DNA from: Plecoglossus altivelis
Taxonomy: Eukaryota > Chordata > Actinopteri > Osmeriformes > Plecoglossidae
DNA length: 64,000 nucleotides
NCBI GenBank assembly: GCA_036571765.1
Contig: BROE01000001.1
Span: forward strand, 2,241,573-2,305,572
Direction of reading: 5' to 3'
The notes under the pieces were generated by a model. The model worked only from the letters and a program-made list of their open reading frames with translations, had not been told where the DNA came from and did no database searches. The translations under genes were made by a program, and so were the position numbers. Positions 1-12,667 of the stretch are shown here, piece after piece (the stretch's first letter is position 1; each line of letters begins with the position of its first letter).

Positions 1-1036
1 ACCCACCAGACCCAGCACCTACAGCCACCCTACCCTAGGGGCAACATACAATATCCTAGGGCTCCCAGCCTCAATGTGCTTGTACGACTGCCTATCACCC
101 TTAACCTGGTGCCAGAAAGATGGTAGCTTTCAAAAGAGACATCGCAGGGGAGGTGAAAGTGAGCAGAGCGATGTCCAAACACATGCGATCGAGCGATAGA
201 GCGAGGGAGTGTCGGAGTGAGAAGCCAAAGATCGGGCCATGATTGTGGGTCACGGGCGGCAGGTCGTAGGCCTGGGCTGGCTGAGCAGAGAGCAGGGGCT
301 TCTGGGAAGCCATAGGAAGCGCTGTGTGGAGGAGATAACAGGGTGTGTGTGTGCGATGGCGGCGGGTTGTGAGAGTAAGAGCGTTCTGGGCCCTGCCCTG
401 CTTTCCTCTATTCACTAGCACATCCTGTATGTGTGGCAGCTCTTAATGGGCTTTAATGAGCCACCAGTGGATCCAGCTCCTTCCTGCCCTCACACACACA
501 ACACACCAGCAGACAGCACAGCAACACCCCTGGCCTCCAGCGCCAGGCTCTCTGGCCACTCTCCTCTCTTATCCAGAGGAAGAGAGAGACATGGGGGGGG
601 TGGAGGGGGAGATCGGGGGAAGACAAGACGAGAAGGAGAATGGACAAACTTCCGATGTCTTTTAGTATGACGTGTGTGTCCTACAGTGCAAGTGTACACG
701 CATACACACACGGTGTAAGTGTACACACTAGCACAGCTCACATAAACACAACAATGTGGAGGCTTTTTTGGGCCTTTTGGTTTGTCATGCCGTCAGTGAC
801 AGGCAGGATTGGGTGAACTGCAAGAGTGCTGTGCAGTCTGTTCTGGGGGCTGTGTCCGGCTGGAGCAATATCAGCCATGACAGGTGAGAGACTCTCTCAG
901 ATCCCTGTGACTCTGTGACACGGTGACACTCTGTAATCTAGTTCAGATTACAGGATCAGTGGCTTCTTTTGAAAGGGTGAGGTCGTCTCTCCGCCAGATG
1001 CAGGGCTTTAGAGGAGAGGGAAAAAGTCTCTGGCAT

Positions 1037-1091
1037 GTGTGCGTGTCTGTGTGTATGTGTGTGTGTGCCTCGGTGTGTGTGTGTGTGTGTG
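1037..1091. repeat. TG microsatellite
   Basis: Imperfect (TG)n tract with interspersed C and A. It is the first of many in the left half of the window. Confidence 0.8.
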
Positions 1092-1517
1092 GGACACTAC
1101 TCTTGGAGGGCTGTATGTGGTATTGCTAGGAATGGCTATACTAAATATCGCTGCTGTAAATAAAATGTAATTTAGCGGCTACAAATACAGAATAGGTGAA
1201 CCTTCCCTTCTCTCTCAGTCTTACTCTCTGTATGTGTCTCTCTCTGTGTCTCTATGTATGTGTCTGTCTTTTTGTGTGTGTGCGTGTCTCTCTCTCTTTA
1301 AATAATCCCAGTTTATAGAGTTTATAGTCGACACCAATGTGCATTGCCACTCCATCTCTGTACTACTGAGAAGGTCTTGATCAGGTCAAAGACGTATCCA
1401 GAGGTCAGCACATGTTAGTTACATTAGCATTAATCATGATGATAGTCATGATGATGATCATAATAATAACCCCAGCCCAGATGGCTACAGGTGCAGGTCA
1501 GGTGAGGTCAAGAAAGT

Positions 1518-1803
1518 GTGTGTGTGTTCTTGTGTATGTGTGTCTGTGTGTATGTGTGTGTCTGTTCCTGTGTGTGTGTCTGCATGTGTGTGTCTGTGTG
1601 TGATCCTGTGTGTGTGTGTGTGTGTGTGTGTCTGCATGTCTGTGTGTGTGTGTGTGTGTGTGTGCATGTGTGCATGTGTGCATGTGTTCATGTGTCTCTG
1701 TGCATGTGTTCCTGCGTGTGTTATATATGCATGTGTGTCTGCAAGTGTGTGTGTGTGTGTGTGTGTGTCTGTGTGTGTGTGTGTGTTCTTGCGTGTGTGT
1801 GTA
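1518..1803. repeat. Long compound TG microsatellite
   Basis: About 285 bases of TG dinucleotides interrupted by TC, CA and CC steps (TGTGTCTG and GTGCATGTG patches). It creates long spurious open frames of Cys/Val on one strand and His/Thr on the other, which should not be read as genes. Confidence 0.9.
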
Positions 1804-3159
1804 AGCACCCGGCAGCCAGACACCTGAGTGGTCCCTCAGAGCCCAGAGGAAGGGTCCTAGCTGTCGGACATCCCCCTCTAAGGGGCCCCTCCCTGCTCCA
1901 GACCCCCTAATCAGCGGGAACAAAAGGGGGAGGTTCTGGTCGTGTCCAGAATAGCTTTGTGGAGTTGGAAGGATGTGGGGAAACTGATGCAACCACGACT
2001 GTATACGCACGTTGGTAAACAAGGTCAAGCCTCTATTAAGAGAAATTGCATGTGTAATTCTGCGTGATGTTCCTGTGTTAGGACAACGCACGCGAGGGTT
2101 GGGAGGGAGGGGGGGGCTACTGGGACAGCATTGAGATTTTGCCAGTTTGTCTTTAAAAATGCAAAAGTCAAATGAGTGGTTGTGTATTTTTGTGTGGGCA
2201 AGTGCACTGATGATTGCATTTGTACTCTCCAGTGTGTGTGTGTGCGTGTGTGCGTGCATTTGTGCATGCATACTTTCATGAGTGTTTGCAATTTCCTCCT
2301 GCATTTCATTACGAGGTGACAGCTTAACAAACTGTGGCCATAGTGGTCAAGTGGACTTCCTGGCCCTGAAGGCCACATTGTTCCCCCTCATGTACTTATC
2401 CTTCCCAACTCCACACAAGGGAAGACTGTCACACCAGGAAATCAGATTCTGGTCCAGTTCAGGCAATGGAACCTCTGCTACTGTGAGTCTGAGAATGACA
2501 TCACTTCACTGCTGTTAGTGTGGCATGACAAATCTTGTCAACCAAAGCAGTCATCTGTGGAAAATTGGTGTGTTTTTGTATGTCTCTGTGTGTACGTGCA
2601 TGTGTGTGTGTGGGAGCAAGCACAGTGTTTATTGCCAAGTCACGTCTGTTGGAAATGATTGTATGCCCTGGCGTGCATATGACTATGTCTGTGCAAGGAT
2701 TTCTTCCGTTATCAATAAAGCAGAGCTGGCTGCCTCCTCACACACGCTGTCTGATGATAAGTGTGTGTCTGGAGGAGTGGGGCCCTTCAGGGAGGGCTGA
2801 GGTGATAAAGGGGACAATGAGCTAGCGGGGCCAGCAGGGTCCCCTACTCCTCCAGGGGACACAGATTAGGACTCCTGAACTTCCTTTGGAAAACAGGCTC
2901 TGGGACTCAAAGGAAGCCCCCTGTCATCTGTGCTCCCCCGGCCTCCTTCAACTCCCGGCCCCCTCCTCTCACTTCTCCTCCACCTCTGACCAACCCTCTC
3001 TTCCTCCTCCACCCTCCCCTTCCCTCCTACTCTCAATCTCTCTCGTTCGCTCCCTCCACTTTCTCTCTCGAGCTGGGAGATGAAACACAGGCCCCTCGGT
3101 TTGCAACTTACCACCAAATTCTGCCTGGATACCGCAGGCGGGGCCTCGTCGGACTACTA

Positions 3160-3365
3160 GGGACCTTTTTCTCTCTCTGTCTCTCACTTTCTCTCACTTT
3201 CTCTCTCTCTCTCTCTGTAATGTCTCTCTGTCTCTCTCTCTATCTCTCTCTTTTCCTGCGCGATCTCACACTCTCACACTCACTCACTTTTTCTCACTGT
3301 CTTGCATCCTCTATATCTCTCTCTCACTCTGTCACCATCTCACTCTCTTTCTCTCTGTCACTATC
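3160..3365. repeat. CT-rich pyrimidine tract
   Basis: Plus-strand tract dominated by CTCTCT with TCACTTTCTC interruptions. Low-complexity DNA, no gene. Confidence 0.85.
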
Positions 3366-4920
3366 TTTTACCTTTTTGGCAGCTTCAAAGATGTCGGTTT
3401 GGTAGCATTCCTTTAAAGGTGTTATTGTTACATGCATATTATTATATATAAAAACACCTAACCCTATGTACATTTTCGTTTTGTAAATTTTCTATTTATA
3501 TATATTTTTACACTGTTCATTAAGGTGTCTGAATAGTATAAGTAACATTGGTTTGGCTGAAAATGGCCAGGGTCCTGCTCGATGCACCCTGATGCAACCC
3601 TGTGAAATCGCACTACAATGAAACAAGGGGTTTCCCCCTTTTATGGTGTGCTCATAAACGGTCAGATGAGCTGCATGCTGATTGGTTGGTTTAGAACAAG
3701 CGAAGCTACTAAGCAACGAAGCCAAACATGCATATGAATTGTCGATTGACATGATAACACATGTCAATGAAATAACGTTAGCCCCACTGCCAATAAGCTA
3801 AATAATCACACCTATTAAATCTATAAATCTGTATTACTGGAAAAGCTCTTGAGATGTACCATCTTGTTTTTGAGGTTGTCCATAAACAAATAACAAGAAC
3901 AGTAATAGTAATATGTATGATTCTATAGACAAGATACAAGACATATGCAGTTTAAAGCACACATAAAGACAAGCCAAAACAAACTTGATGCCATATACCT
4001 CTCTCCACCCCTCTGCCAGAATTTTATATCACACAACAAATATCATTGAAAATTGCAATTGCAACAGCACACAACACAATAATTAGAGGGTAAAAAATTA
4101 TACTAACAACTAACGAACAAAAATAAACTATAAAAAAAAAGTTTTAAGCATAAACAAGGAGTTTGAAGGTATGTAAACAGACAGGACTTAAATAAACTGA
4201 AATATATTAAAGATCTTATGGACATAGGGTAATTCTTTCTAATTTCAAGGGGCTTTATACTGGAATAACCTGCATACAACTTCTTTGTGGATTCGTCGAA
4301 CACAAAAAGTGAGATAGCGAGTGCTTCTGAGTGAATAAGCTGACGTTAGTGGAACTAGCAGTTGTTTTACATATTCAGGAAAATACAAGTGTATACATTT
4401 AAAAATGAACTGAATCCAATGCCGTTGACGTCAATTGCATGGTTCCAGGCAATTACATTTTTCAAAAACAAATCTGCAAAGAGAGTTGAAGAGTGCATTC
4501 AGTGGTCTAAGATAGGAGCCATATGTATTTTGATAGATAGTATCAGCATAATCAATGATGGGTAAAACTAGATGAGTAACTAAGTGAGTAATCATTTTAC
4601 TGACATCTTGAGTAAAACGGTTAGATTACAAAAATAGAGGATTTAAAGTGGCATGCTGTGCTAGATACAGGATACATTAGCCGATAACTGTTGGCAACAA
4701 AATCATGCTACAGCTTGTGGTTGTTTGCCTTTAAGGCACAAGTGTTTTGGTTGCATCAGAAAGACAGGATGGATAATAACATCATTTTTCTCTGTAGTTA
4801 TGAAACATCTTAGAATGTGGGGTGTCCTGGTGGTTCACAGGGTTGAGCCGTGAGTGTACTAGTCCCTCACAATGCCCACTGCAGGCCTCTCGGGTTTATA
4901 GTCCGCTTGTGCCGCTAATT
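3366..4920. other. AT-rich unique sequence, nothing recognised
   Basis: Non-repetitive and AT-rich, with no open frame above about 90 residues and no recognisable domain. I see nothing to annotate. Confidence 0.5.
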
Positions 4921-4926
4921 CCAGCT

Positions 4927-4973
4927 CTATCTCTCTCTCTCCTCTCTCTCTCTCTCTCTTCCTCTTCTCTCTC

Positions 4974-5006
<33 letters not shown>
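4927..5006. repeat. CT microsatellite
   Basis: Nearly pure (CT)n with a few TTC interruptions, directly preceding the 39-bp minisatellite. Confidence 0.85.
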
Positions 5007-5008
<2 letters not shown>

Positions 5009-5124
5009 ACTGTCTCTATCAAAATACCAAACATATTTCTTGTTAGATATCTCTGAATCTCTTTGTGAAAAACCTACCTTTTCTATTTGTTCGAATGTTG
5101 AATTCCGCCAAGGTCAGAAGAGAG

Positions 5125-5958
5125 CGAAGCAGCAGGAAGGAGGGGCTGATGTTGAGGACACATCCCCTGAGCAGGAATGAGAGGTTGATGTTGTGGACAC
5201 ATCCCCTGAGCAGGAATGAGAGGTTGATGTTGTGGACACATCCCCTGAGCAGGAATGAGAGGTTGATGTTGTGGACACATCCCCTGAGCAGGAATGAGAG
5301 GTTGATGTTGTGGACACATCCCCTGAGCAGGAATGAGAGGTTGATGTTGTGGACACATCCCCTGAGCAGGAATGAGAGGTTGATGTTGTGGACACATCCC
5401 CTGAGCAGGAATGAGGGGCTGATGTTGAGGACACATCCCCTGAGCAGGAATGAGAGGTTGATGTTGAGGACACATCCCCTGAGCAGGAAGGAGGGGCTGA
5501 TGTTGTGGACACATCCCCTGAGCAGGAATGAGAGGTTGATGTTGTGGACACATCCCCTGAGCAGGAAGGAGGGGCTGATGTTGAGGACACATCCCCTGAG
5601 CAGGAAGGAGGGGCTGATGTTGAGGACACATCCCCTGAGCAGGAATGAGAGGTTGATGTTGAGGACACATCCCCTGAGCAGGAATGAGAGGTTGATGTTG
5701 AGGACACATCCCCTGAGCAGGAATGAGAGGTTGATGTTGTGGACACATCCCCTGAGCAGGAAGGAGGGGCTGATGTTGAGGACACATCCCCTGAGCAGGA
5801 AGGATGGGCTGATGTTGAGGACACATCCCCTGAGCAGGAAGGAGGGGCTGATGTTGAGGACACATTCCCTGAGCTGGAAGGAGGGGCTGATGTTGAGGAC
5901 ACATCCCCTGAGCAGGAATGAGAGGTTGATGTTGTGGACACATCCCCTGAGCAGGAAG
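5125..5958. repeat. 39-bp minisatellite, about 21 units
   Basis: Tandem array with a 39-base unit, each containing GACACATCCCCTGAGCAG. Units differ mainly at two places: GTTGAGGAC versus GTTGTGGAC, and GGAAGGAGGGGC versus GGAATGAGAGGT. Because 39 is a multiple of three, several frames on both strands stay open for almost 300 codons. One plus frame reads as an acidic 13-residue repeat (EQEGGADVEDTSP), but the variant units carry GAATGA, a stop in that frame. No splice acceptor, polyadenylation signal or flanking exon was recognised, so I treat it as a noncoding VNTR. Confidence 0.9.
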
Positions 5959-6606
5959 CATCCATGAAACCAGTTCAAGCTCTCAGACAAATCCCTTCCC
6001 TCCTTTCTGCCCTGCAATGACCACGACACAGGAAACCCAGTGGGACGATCCCAAACCGTCAACCCAGGAGCCAGTTCTATTAACTCAGAAAATGTCTTCA
6101 TCATAAAAGCCCATTCAAGCCACAGTCCTGCATGATTGAGAGTCATTTCAGCAGCCATTGTCACATCCAGGTGGGAGTCCTGTTTTTTGTGGTCATGGTG
6201 GACATCTTAAAACACTCTGGATCTGTGGTTTCTATTTTCAGCGTAACAGCCACAGGCAACTTGGATGTCCCTCCAGCGTAGGCTGGCCCGGTCCTGCCCA
6301 TGAAAAGCCGCAGCTCGCTAGCTCCCCGGACCCTCCCTGCACCACCCCGGTGCCCACTGCTGACTGGAAGCCTGCCCCCCCCCCCCCCAAGTCCTCCCAG
6401 ACAGCAGGCAGGCCTAACCCCCCCTGTCTTAACACACCAGAGGTGAGAGCATTAGCCCACGCTGCAGCATTAAACCTTCCCACACACACTTGTTTGGTTC
6501 AATCAAATATGGCAGAAACCAGGCCCAGGTAGGGAGTCCTGACCTAAGCCCTCTGCTTGGGTTAATGCTATGTAATGCTTCCATATACAGTACAGTGTCT
6601 GTGTGA

Positions 6607-6652
<46 letters not shown>

Positions 6653-7085
6653 GCGTGTGTGTGTGTGGGGGGGGGTGTTTTGGAAAGAGACAGAGTGGGC
6701 ACTGGCATCGTGCCACAGCCGCCGCCAACTAAGAAGACAGGTCGAAGTTGTGACACACTCCTGCTGTGTTTTCTCCCGACGGATTTGAGGAATGGCTGTG
6801 TAATCCCCTCATTTGTAATTTAGAGGCACGTTTATGAGATTACTGTAAAGGTGTTATATGACACTGACCTTAGTTAGAGCCAAAACGTGGACTTGTTCTG
6901 CTCTGCGCTTTAAATCATTACTCAATATTCGGTTGAAATGCTGGAATAAAATGATTTATATGTTGTATTTTATGACTATGCGTTAACACACAGTTACTAA
7001 GTGCAGGTCTGAGATTCATCATGAGGACAGGTCGGGGCTTTCAACTGGATTGGGTGGAAGTTTGAGTGGATTTTGGCTGAATTGA
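5959..7085. other. Intergenic, no gene seen
   Basis: Unique sequence with a C homopolymer near 6377-6388 and a TG tract with a G run at 6600-6675. Open frames are short and partly repeat-derived. Nothing supportable as a gene. Confidence 0.5.
6598..6676. repeat. TG microsatellite followed by a G run
   Basis: (TG)n with TGCG steps ending in a run of ten G residues. Simple repeat. Confidence 0.85.
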
Positions 7086-7094
7086 AGCAGATTG

Positions 7095-7222
7095 AGACTG
7101 AGTCTGGTGACTTAGTGCTGGTGTCTGTGCCTGGGTCTGTGCCTGGGTCTGAGTCTGGTACTGAGTCTGGGTCTGGGTCTGGGTCTGGGCCTGAGTCTGG
7201 GTCTGGTTTTGAGCCTGGCTCT
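7095..7222. repeat. Degenerate hexanucleotide repeat GGTCTG
   Basis: Repeated GGTCTG, GAGTCTG and GCCTGG words over about 125 bases. A degraded hexamer array. Confidence 0.75.
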
Positions 7223-7483
7223 GGGTGAGCCAGAGCAGGTCTCAGAGGGACGCCGTGTGATAAATGGGTCTTATCTGGAGGCCACGGTGCTGGGAAGCCA
7301 ACTCTGTTTCCCTCCGATTACATTAGCAGGCAGGAAAACGGGACGCGAGGGGAATGGCTGGAATTCCACAGAGCGAGGGCAGACTGTCATTTTCACTTGT
7401 TTGCCAGTTGATAAAGAGAGCAGGAGGGCAGGGAGGCGGGTGACTGGACATGGCCTTAAGAACATACCAAGGACCATTTGCCA

Positions 7484-7543
7484 AGTTGATTGTGTTGTGT
7501 TTGTCTAGACAGAGTTGATTGTGTTGTGTTTGTCTAGACAGAG
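7484..7543. repeat. Tandem duplication of about 30 bases
   Basis: The block starting TTGATTGTGTTGTGTTTGTC and ending TAGACAGAG is present twice back to back with no visible differences. A single recent tandem duplication in otherwise unique DNA. Confidence 0.85.
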
Positions 7544-7545
7544 CT

Positions 7546-9900
7546 GAGCAGAGGGGTCATGGATTTTGTGGCTTTGTTGACGTTGCTTTCACACCCATCA
7601 CATGCCGTCCTGTCGTCCCGATCTGGGGAGCCAAACTTTCCAATCAAGTGTTCGGTGAGCAAGTCCTGCCTTCAAATCAAAATCCTTCATAGACAGACGT
7701 TGACCGAAACTACCACAGTGGCAATAGTGTGCCAAAGGTTTCGGCCATACCCATTCACCCAGACGTGAGTTTCCCTGTCACTCAGTCTGAGGTGACCATC
7801 CATCTCCAGAGAGCCCTTATCTGCTGACCTCAGCCCTGGAACAACAGGCTGGGGGGGCCAGGGACATCCTGGGACAGGCCTAGGGCTTGAGAGGCCTGGG
7901 GGAGCTGATAGAAATGGACGGCTGGGTGGGATGGGATGCTGGGTGGCCCAGGGCTGGCTGGGCTGGGCTGGGTTGTGATTCATGGCTGGGGCTGGAGTGG
8001 AAGACAGCCCACTTGACTGAATTGTTTCCTCATTGTGGACCTTCAGGGCACCGTAGGTGACAGCTATTCAGACATTTATGTTAAGGTATACATACAAGCA
8101 CTGTTAAATGCTGCAATACTGCAACTACTTTCACAACAGTGAGTGATGAACAGTAGATTACATATCCAAAGAGAATGAACATGGGCAAGAATGTATCAAG
8201 TGTATTGTGGTAACGCGGGGACATAAAATATTTATTGTATTGTCTTAAAAAGAATCTAACTGCACAAGAGAGAAAAGGAGAGGAGGGGAAAACAACTGAA
8301 ATAAATATAAAAAGAATGAAACTATGGATAGAGAGAGAGGGAGAGAGAGATAGAGATGTGTGATAAAGAGTGGGCAGCTGCTCAGACAAACATGGCGTGG
8401 TCCTTCCTACTTGACATCCTGCGGAGGAAGCTGTGGTTCTCCAGCCTCCTGCCACAATCCCTCTGAGAGGAGAGACCTCCTCCACCTCCCTCCCTCCCTA
8501 CTACCCTCCCTCCTTCCATCCCTCTCCTCCTCCAGCCAGCAGGTCATCTGACCCAGGCAGGAAGTACGCACGCAAGCGTTCCTCTCCCTCTTCCCTCTAT
8601 CTTTCCATCTGTCTCTTAGTTTTCCTGTCTTGAATATCCACTCCCCTCTTTCAGAATCTCCGGCTCTATCTCTGTCTTTCTTTTTGTTCAGCCTGCTGCA
8701 TAGTTATGTGTCTGCTCTCTGTATATCCTCACACCTGCTTGTCATCTAGAGTGGAAACCCGGGTACAGAGAGTGCACATCTACCTGGTACACAGGCATGC
8801 TGAGGCCTCATAAATCACCACTTTGTCCAACAATCAAGCTAATTGCCATTTCAGTGGCTTCAATTGAGGTGTAATTGGGTTGAGTGGCTGTGCACTTTAA
8901 TGGGGCATTAGGCAGTAGGCACAGGCCTGCAGGGGTGTGTGTGTGTTTGTGGTTTGTGTGTGCATGTGTGCTTGTGTAAATGTGTGTACTGTGTCAGCAC
9001 AATGTGTGTGTGCGTAGTATCGGTGTAGAACGGTGTGTGTGTGTGTGTGTCCTGCATGTGTTTTCAGCTGAGCAGGGTTGGGCTGCTCAGGCCCCAGGGC
9101 CCCACAGTAAACCAGGGGAGGGTTTAACGTTACAGAGGCTCCCCCTGGACCTGTCCACCCTTCCAGCAGCCTGCTGAGGAACTGCAGAGCCACAGAGAAA
9201 GTTCTGGAACACTCCCAGTGAGACGGGAGGAGAAACAGGTATGGTACGCTGTGAAAGCCCCAACCATACGGAGGCAGAGAAGGACACAAACTCCCTCACA
9301 TGTCTCCCCCCCCTCTGGAACACGCTAACAGGCATGACTGCGGACAGGGAATTGCATGATTTTACAAGTGAAACTCAGCTGAGGTGAATTTCAATAGTTC
9401 AATAAAAACACAAAGTTTTCTATTTACAGTAGAAGATCAGGGTTGCCTGTCAATATCAAACATGGCACAGTTAAAGGTGGTTTTGACAGACGTGTTTTTA
9501 ACAAGGCGTCAACGTCGAAAACACCAGACGAAGCGGCCCGAATAACAATAAGGACCCAAAATTCTTTTTTAGCCCCTCCTATCGGAGCGGTGCTCGCTGG
9601 AGATTACCGCTCTATGTTGTTGTTCTCCTCTAGTTTCTCACATCCATTCATCCAGCGCTGCGGTTATCTGGCTCTTGCACTCCTGCCCAGCACAGCGGGG
9701 GGCTCTGTGAGAACAAACCCACACCAGAGGGCACCGGGTGCTCCCACGCCCCCCTCCCCCAGCCCAGCCCAGCCCTGCCCACCCCCACCCCGGCCCCTGC
9801 CCTTGTGTCTGTGCCTCTCCATGCCCCTACCTCTGCAGTTTGCCTTGTGACCTGGGCACTGATAAGGCCATGAGGCCTCATGGTGCCTGGCGCTCGGTGC
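7546..9900. other. Intergenic, no gene seen
   Basis: Mostly unique sequence, with a TG microsatellite at about 8936-9050 and a C/CA-rich patch at 9735-9830. Around 8800-8905 the sequence is rich in TAATTG and CAATTGA words of the kind bound by homeodomain factors. That is suggestive only. Open frames are random in appearance. Confidence 0.45.
8936..9050. repeat. Interrupted TG microsatellite
   Basis: Several TG blocks separated by short unique words. Confidence 0.75.
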
Positions 9901-9914
9901 CAGCACTTCCGGCA

Positions 9915-10063
9915 CACACACTCTCACAGACACACACGCACACATACACACACACTCTCACACACACACATACACACACACACACACTCACTCACACACT
10001 CTCACACACTCTCTCACACACACACACTCTCACACACATACACACGCTCACTCACACACTCAG
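9915..10063. repeat. CA microsatellite with CTCACA steps
   Basis: CACACA dinucleotides with regularly spaced CTCTCACA and CTCACTCACA interruptions. Confidence 0.85.
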
Positions 10064-10167
10064 AAGTGCTGTGTCACTGATGGGCTAGGTGATCAAAAAC
10101 AGAAGTCTAGGGAAAAAAACGAGACAAAAAGGCTCCATGACAAGACTGACTGCAACTTTGAAAGAAC

Positions 10168-10238
10168 ACACATTATGTGTGTGTCTGTGAGTCTGTGTGT
10201 ATATGTGTGTGTCTGTGTGTCTATGTGTGTGTCTGTGT
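10168..10238. repeat. TG microsatellite
   Basis: Interrupted GTGTGTCTGTG words over about 70 bases. Confidence 0.75.
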
Positions 10239-10624
10239 TTTTAAAGGAAATGTTTTTGTCTGCAGCTATAGAAAAGTGTAGAAACACGGATAGTTATTTC
10301 TTTTTTGGGACCTGCTCGGTACAGCCCAGTCGTTTCACCTCACACTCTAACGCACTCCGCTTTCACCAGTCTCTCCCATCACACACCCATTTGCTTGCCC
10401 TCTCTGACAGACACACGCACTCTCTCTCTCACACACACATCCATATTGAAGGGTGTCTGGCTCTGGTATGGCTGACTGGCCTATTTGTCTGGACACATGT
10501 AACTAAGCTCATCAATCTTCCCTGGGACTCACTCAGGACCAGGATTAAAAACAGGTGGGCTTGCCCAGGCTGCCTCATGGGGTGGAAACTGTTTCCTACT
10601 CTGTCACACTGGCAAAGCGCAGAC

Positions 10625-10627
<3 letters not shown>

Positions 10628-10671
<44 letters not shown>
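10628..10671. repeat. Pure CA microsatellite
   Basis: An almost uninterrupted (CA)n run of about 22 units, likely polymorphic. Confidence 0.9.
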
Positions 10672-10672
<1 letters not shown>

Positions 10673-12660
10673 AGACAGATAGAGATGGAGCGCTAGGACA
10701 TAGTCTGGCTGCTGTCCTGTCTGAAACCTTACCCTTCATAGCACCATTTCACATCAGGGAAAAACTGGCAGACAGACAGATAGAGATGTATCTGATTTGC
10801 AGTTTTGGAATTTCTACTACTGCGGATATAGTAAACCTCTGGTGTTGTTGCCACTGATGTCCTGTCACACTGACAAACAAGTACGCACACCACCTCCTGG
10901 GTTCCTGGGTTAAGAGTTAGCACCTCCTGTTGGTTGATAGGCAGAACTGCACTCCTGTCCTGAGAGAGGGAGGATATTCATCTCCTCACTCTGTTTGCCT
11001 TCCTGAGCTGCACTTGGCTCCCACAAAGATTATGTCGGCTAAAGAAACAGGAGAGGTGAGACCAGAGGCAGCCTGGTTGCTGCATGTGTTGAAACGATGG
11101 TTTAACGTGAGGAGGAAGGAAGCCAAGGCAATCTCCAAGTGTTTCATATTCAGATTACCAACAGGAGCAGGGGGTTAAATCAACAAGCCGGACAATGCGT
11201 TTGTCTGTCTGGACAGAAATCAGAGGTAGTTCACATGATTTAGCATTGATTATAAAGATAAAGGATTTTGTGTGTGAGAGTGTGTGTGTGAAAAATGTGG
11301 CACTTGAGTGTGTATGTGCATGTGTTGTACACAAGCATGTGTGCGTGTGTGCGCGGGTGAACGCACGAGGGTGTGTTTGTCTAATGGATACGCGCATGTT
11401 TATGTGAGTGTGTGTGTGTGCATGTGTGTGTGGTGTGGAGAGGTGCTTTGACCCTGGTCAATTCACTTGACTTCTCGGCACCTCTGCCTGGGCCAGCTGT
11501 ATCAACACGTCAGTGTCCAGGCAGAGGGCTGCGTCACAGGCCCATCACCCGCCTGACTGCCTGTTTGTATGTGTGGGGAGGTGCTGGTGGGGCAGGGGGG
11601 GCTCACCACGGCCCTGGTCCATGGAATTCTAATTACCCCCCCCCCACCACCACCACCCCCCACCCCCCACTGGCAACCTTGCCCTGAGTAAACAAGCACC
11701 CGGGGTCGGGGGCAAAGCAATCAGCACCTCGGGGTAAGGCTTAATGGATGACTGTGTTGGCTGAAACAGGTGGCTTGATGGTGCTGTAGGAAGGATTACA
11801 GATCAGGAGCAATGCAACAGGGCTGAGAGTCCTCTCCTGTGGCTGAATATGCCATTTTGCTTCCTGATCTGGTGACCCCTGTTATGTGGATCCAGCAGGT
11901 ATCGTTGGTACCGTGTGAATATTCTCACAAGGCCGCTGCTCTTTCTGTGTCCTGACTTGGCTATGCTTTATGAGGGGAACAGTTGTCCCCTCATTAGAAA
12001 CTCCATGGAGGAAGTTGGTGGAGGTGGAGGAAAAGGTGGATGCACGCTTAGACTCAGGTGACAGAACTGGCATTTAAAGTGACCATGCTATCCTCTACAA
12101 CACCTCCATGTTCATTTGAACAGATGGAGTCCAGTGTCACCTCATTGTCAGCCTGGACTGGTAAGGGGCTCCTGAGACACATGAGCCGTCTGCGATGGAA
12201 AGATGCGAACATATCCGGAGCGTTTACCCTCACGCTCAGCAGGAGGTGTGGCTGGAAGAGCCAGCCCTCCATTCCCGGACTAAGCGTCCTCCCAGTTTCA
12301 GTAATGATCGAAAATTTCTGAAGACGAGGGAGTATTTAAAAAATGATTACAGTGAGATGTCACTGTAATTGAAGGACAGACCAACAGAGGTCATCTTCAC
12401 CAGCGTTGCCAAAGCTGTGCTCGGCTAGCGCTCCTCCCAGCACCGAGAGACACAGGAGTCAAATCCACTCCAGCTGTGAGCTCTGTCCACCTTCCAGTGA
12501 GAACATGTACCGTTGTACTATTGTCCACCAAAGCTCCAAACCTCAAGGGGCCCATAATGAAGTAAAGATGTTGAACACTCTCGAATGTGACATTGGATGA
12601 GGAATAAAACAAAACAGCAGCTACTTCTTTAATCCTGTTTTAGATCTTTAACTCATACCA
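10672..12660. other. Intergenic, no gene seen
   Basis: Unique sequence with a TG-rich patch at 11270-11440 and a C-rich stretch around 11637-11670. No exon-like open frame or known protein motif was recognised. Confidence 0.5.
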
Positions 12661-12667
12661 GACTGCT

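Larger units (their letters stand above)
1..3160. other. Intergenic sequence, no gene seen
   Basis: Mixed unique sequence with TG-rich patches. Short open frames here are either translations of CA/TG repeats or lack splice-site context and family resemblance. Nothing resembles a known exon. In human gene order the space beyond the 3' end of mylk4 leads toward GMDS, so this is inferred to be intergenic. I searched the frames for GMDS motifs by eye and saw none. Confidence 0.5.

Noticed and set aside
1498..2304. Minus-strand open frame of 268 codons
   Set aside because: Almost half of it is His/Thr translation of the TG microsatellite. The rest has no domain or splice context.
5043..6164. Minus-strand open frame of 373 codons and its 283-300 codon partners
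   Set aside because: All are translations of the 39-bp minisatellite, open in several frames because the period is divisible by three.
9443..9850. Plus-strand open frame of 135 codons
   Set aside because: Composition becomes Pro/Ser/Cys from a C-rich tract. No domain, splice sites or homologue recognised.
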